Source: Kiritimatiellia bacterium
Lineage (GTDB): Bacteria > Verrucomicrobiota > Kiritimatiellia > JAAZAB01
DNA: 7,419 nucleotides
Assembly: GCA_018400335.1 (NCBI GenBank)
Contig: JAGYMT010000073.1
Span: 1 to 7,419, forward strand
Direction of reading: 5' to 3'
The position numbers and the translations under genes were made by a program. Position 1 is the first letter of the stretch; each line of letters starts with the position of its first letter. The notes beneath the pieces are model-generated. The model was not told the DNA's origin. It was given only the letters and a program-made list of their open reading frames with translations, and searched no databases. This document shows, piece by piece, positions 6,786 to 7,419 of the stretch.

Positions 6786-6796
6786 ACAACTCTTGC

Positions 6797-7419
6797 ATGA
6801 GAGCCAAAAGAAATATTTTTCGGCAGCTGGTGAAACTGCTCGTTCTCTCGACGTCCATGATCCTGCTCCTGGCGATCCTCCTTCTCAGCCTGCGCGGGTT
6901 TCCGGAGGCGGCGGTCAGGGGCGTCGAGAGAAGGCTCAGAACCGAAACCTTCATTGTAAGGATCGGGGCGATCAAGCTCAATATATTCGAGGGCTTGACC
7001 GCGACGGATGTGCGCTGTCACAGAAGGGGTGATATCGGGAGGCCGCTCGTCGAGGTCGAGAGGGTGGTTCTAGGACTTCGTCCGGTCCGGCACACGATGA
7101 CCGGAACAGGCTTGCTCGACGCGCGCCTTAAGAATGGATACGTGCGGCTGGTTGATGGCGAAGCGGCGCGCGGTGACGGCGCGCGCCCTTGTCCTGCCAT
7201 TACACTCGATAATGTTCATTCGTTGCTGGGGTATGACTCGAAGAATCGTACGCTGCGTGTGGATGAATTTTCCTTTTCGGTTATGGGCCTCGCGGTGTCG
7301 GGGAGGGGAGTGGTCATGCTGCCCGATGAGGACGAGGATAGCGCGTACGCCGGCCCGGCGGAAGCGGGTGGGGCGGGCGACGCTCTGAACGGCTCTGCAC
7401 TATATGAGCATCTGAAGAA
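6797..7419 (+). CDS. Partial CDS, AsmA/TamB-like envelope protein (runs off right edge)
   Basis: An open frame of 207 codons runs from ATG 6797 to the edge without a stop. The product starts with a basic tip (MRAKRNIFRQ) and a membrane anchor (about 14-32). Then comes the alternating beta-type pattern of AsmA-like N-terminal regions: FIVRIGAIKLNIFEGLTATD (52-71), VEVERVVLGLRP (85-96), ARLKNGYVRL (109-118), AITLDNVHSLL (134-144), and TLRVDEFSFSVMGLAVSGRG (152-171). In this superfamily the anchor lies in the inner membrane and a long beta-rich body spans the periplasm, with roles in outer-membrane lipid or protein transport. Which subgroup this is cannot be told from the N-terminus. The gene starts 11 bases after the DUF4340 stop with no clear ribosome binding site, so it probably relies on coupling. 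Residues 176-198 are an acidic, Gly/Ala-rich linker. Coding sense is certain; the family call is moderate. Confidence 0.72.
   Translation, partial: MRAKRNIFRQLVKLLVLSTSMILLLAILLLSLRGFPEAAVRGVERRLRTETFIVRIGAIKLNIFEGLTATDVRCHRRGDIGRPLVEVERVVLGLRPVRHTMTGTGLLDARLKNGYVRLVDGEAARGDGARPCPAITLDNVHSLLGYDSKNRTLRVDEFSFSVMGLAVSGRGVVMLPDEDEDSAYAGPAEAGGAGDALNGSALYEHLK

Noticed and set aside
6637..7021. Minus-strand frames across the DUF4340/AsmA-like junction
   Set aside because: Both overlap well-supported plus-strand genes and span their junction without any domain signal.
6793..7032. Short plus-strand frame starting at TTG 6793
   Set aside because: It is a different frame from the longer open AsmA-like frame at 6797, has no membrane anchor or motif, and ends early.
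7164..7187. GC-rich direct repeat CGGCGCGCG (twice, 13 bases apart) and the palindrome GGCGCGCGCC at 7178-7187
   Set aside because: It lies inside coding sequence for an Ala/Arg/Gly stretch; in GC-rich DNA such short symmetry is expected and there is no T-run for a terminator.
7134..7388. Short plus-strand frame near the right edge
   Set aside because: It is out of frame with the AsmA-like gene, Arg/Trp/Cys-rich and motif-free, so it is a shadow.
1..7419. CRISPR array, tRNA, rRNA, insertion sequence or attachment site
   Set aside because: I saw no regularly spaced repeats, cloverleaf, terminal inverted repeats or transposase motifs; almost every base is in a recognised gene.

Overview
The window is about 60% GC and densely packed with genes. 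It holds six protein-coding genes in two divergent transcription units, plus a few short regulatory signals. I see no rRNA, tRNA, CRISPR array, insertion sequence or clear terminator. The gene set and the style of the DUF2851 N-terminus suggest a Gram-negative member of the PVC group (Kiritimatiellota or Verrucomicrobiota type). This is inferred from family knowledge and not from a marker gene.

Left unit, minus strand (1-1689). A complete DUF2851 family gene (1689 to 100) is followed by a second gene that starts on a TTG overlapping the DUF2851 stop and runs off the left edge (103 to 1). A perfect ribosome binding site inside the end of the DUF2851 gene supports this second start. The DUF2851 N-terminal block resembles the core of PD-(D/E)XK nucleases, and its C-terminus carries a His/Cys cluster, so it may be an uncharacterised nuclease-like or metal-binding protein.

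Divergent control region (about 1670-1736). A good sigma70-type promoter, TTGATA-17-TATAGT, reads rightward. Its -35 lies inside the start of the DUF2851 gene. A small hairpin and an AGGA ribosome binding site follow.

Right unit, plus strand (1737 to the right edge). Five tightly spaced genes encode an ABC ATPase (GldA-like), an ABC-2 membrane permease (GldF-like), a membrane-anchored Gldg family protein (GldG-like), a DUF4340 protein built of four tandem modules, and the N-terminal third or less of an AsmA/TamB-like envelope protein that continues beyond the window. The first three resemble the ABC system named after Bacteroidota gliding motility but found widely in non-gliders, where its substrate is unknown. 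The DUF4340 and AsmA-like proteins each have one N-terminal membrane anchor and a large predicted periplasmic part. The unit therefore looks like an envelope-directed transport or assembly machine: ATPase in the cytoplasm, permease in the inner membrane, and three anchored proteins facing the periplasm.

The most interesting points are the four-module DUF4340 protein joined to an AsmA-like gene in a GldAFG-type operon, the nuclease-like motif in DUF2851, the two edge genes that are easy to miss, and the well-formed promoter embedded in the divergent gene.
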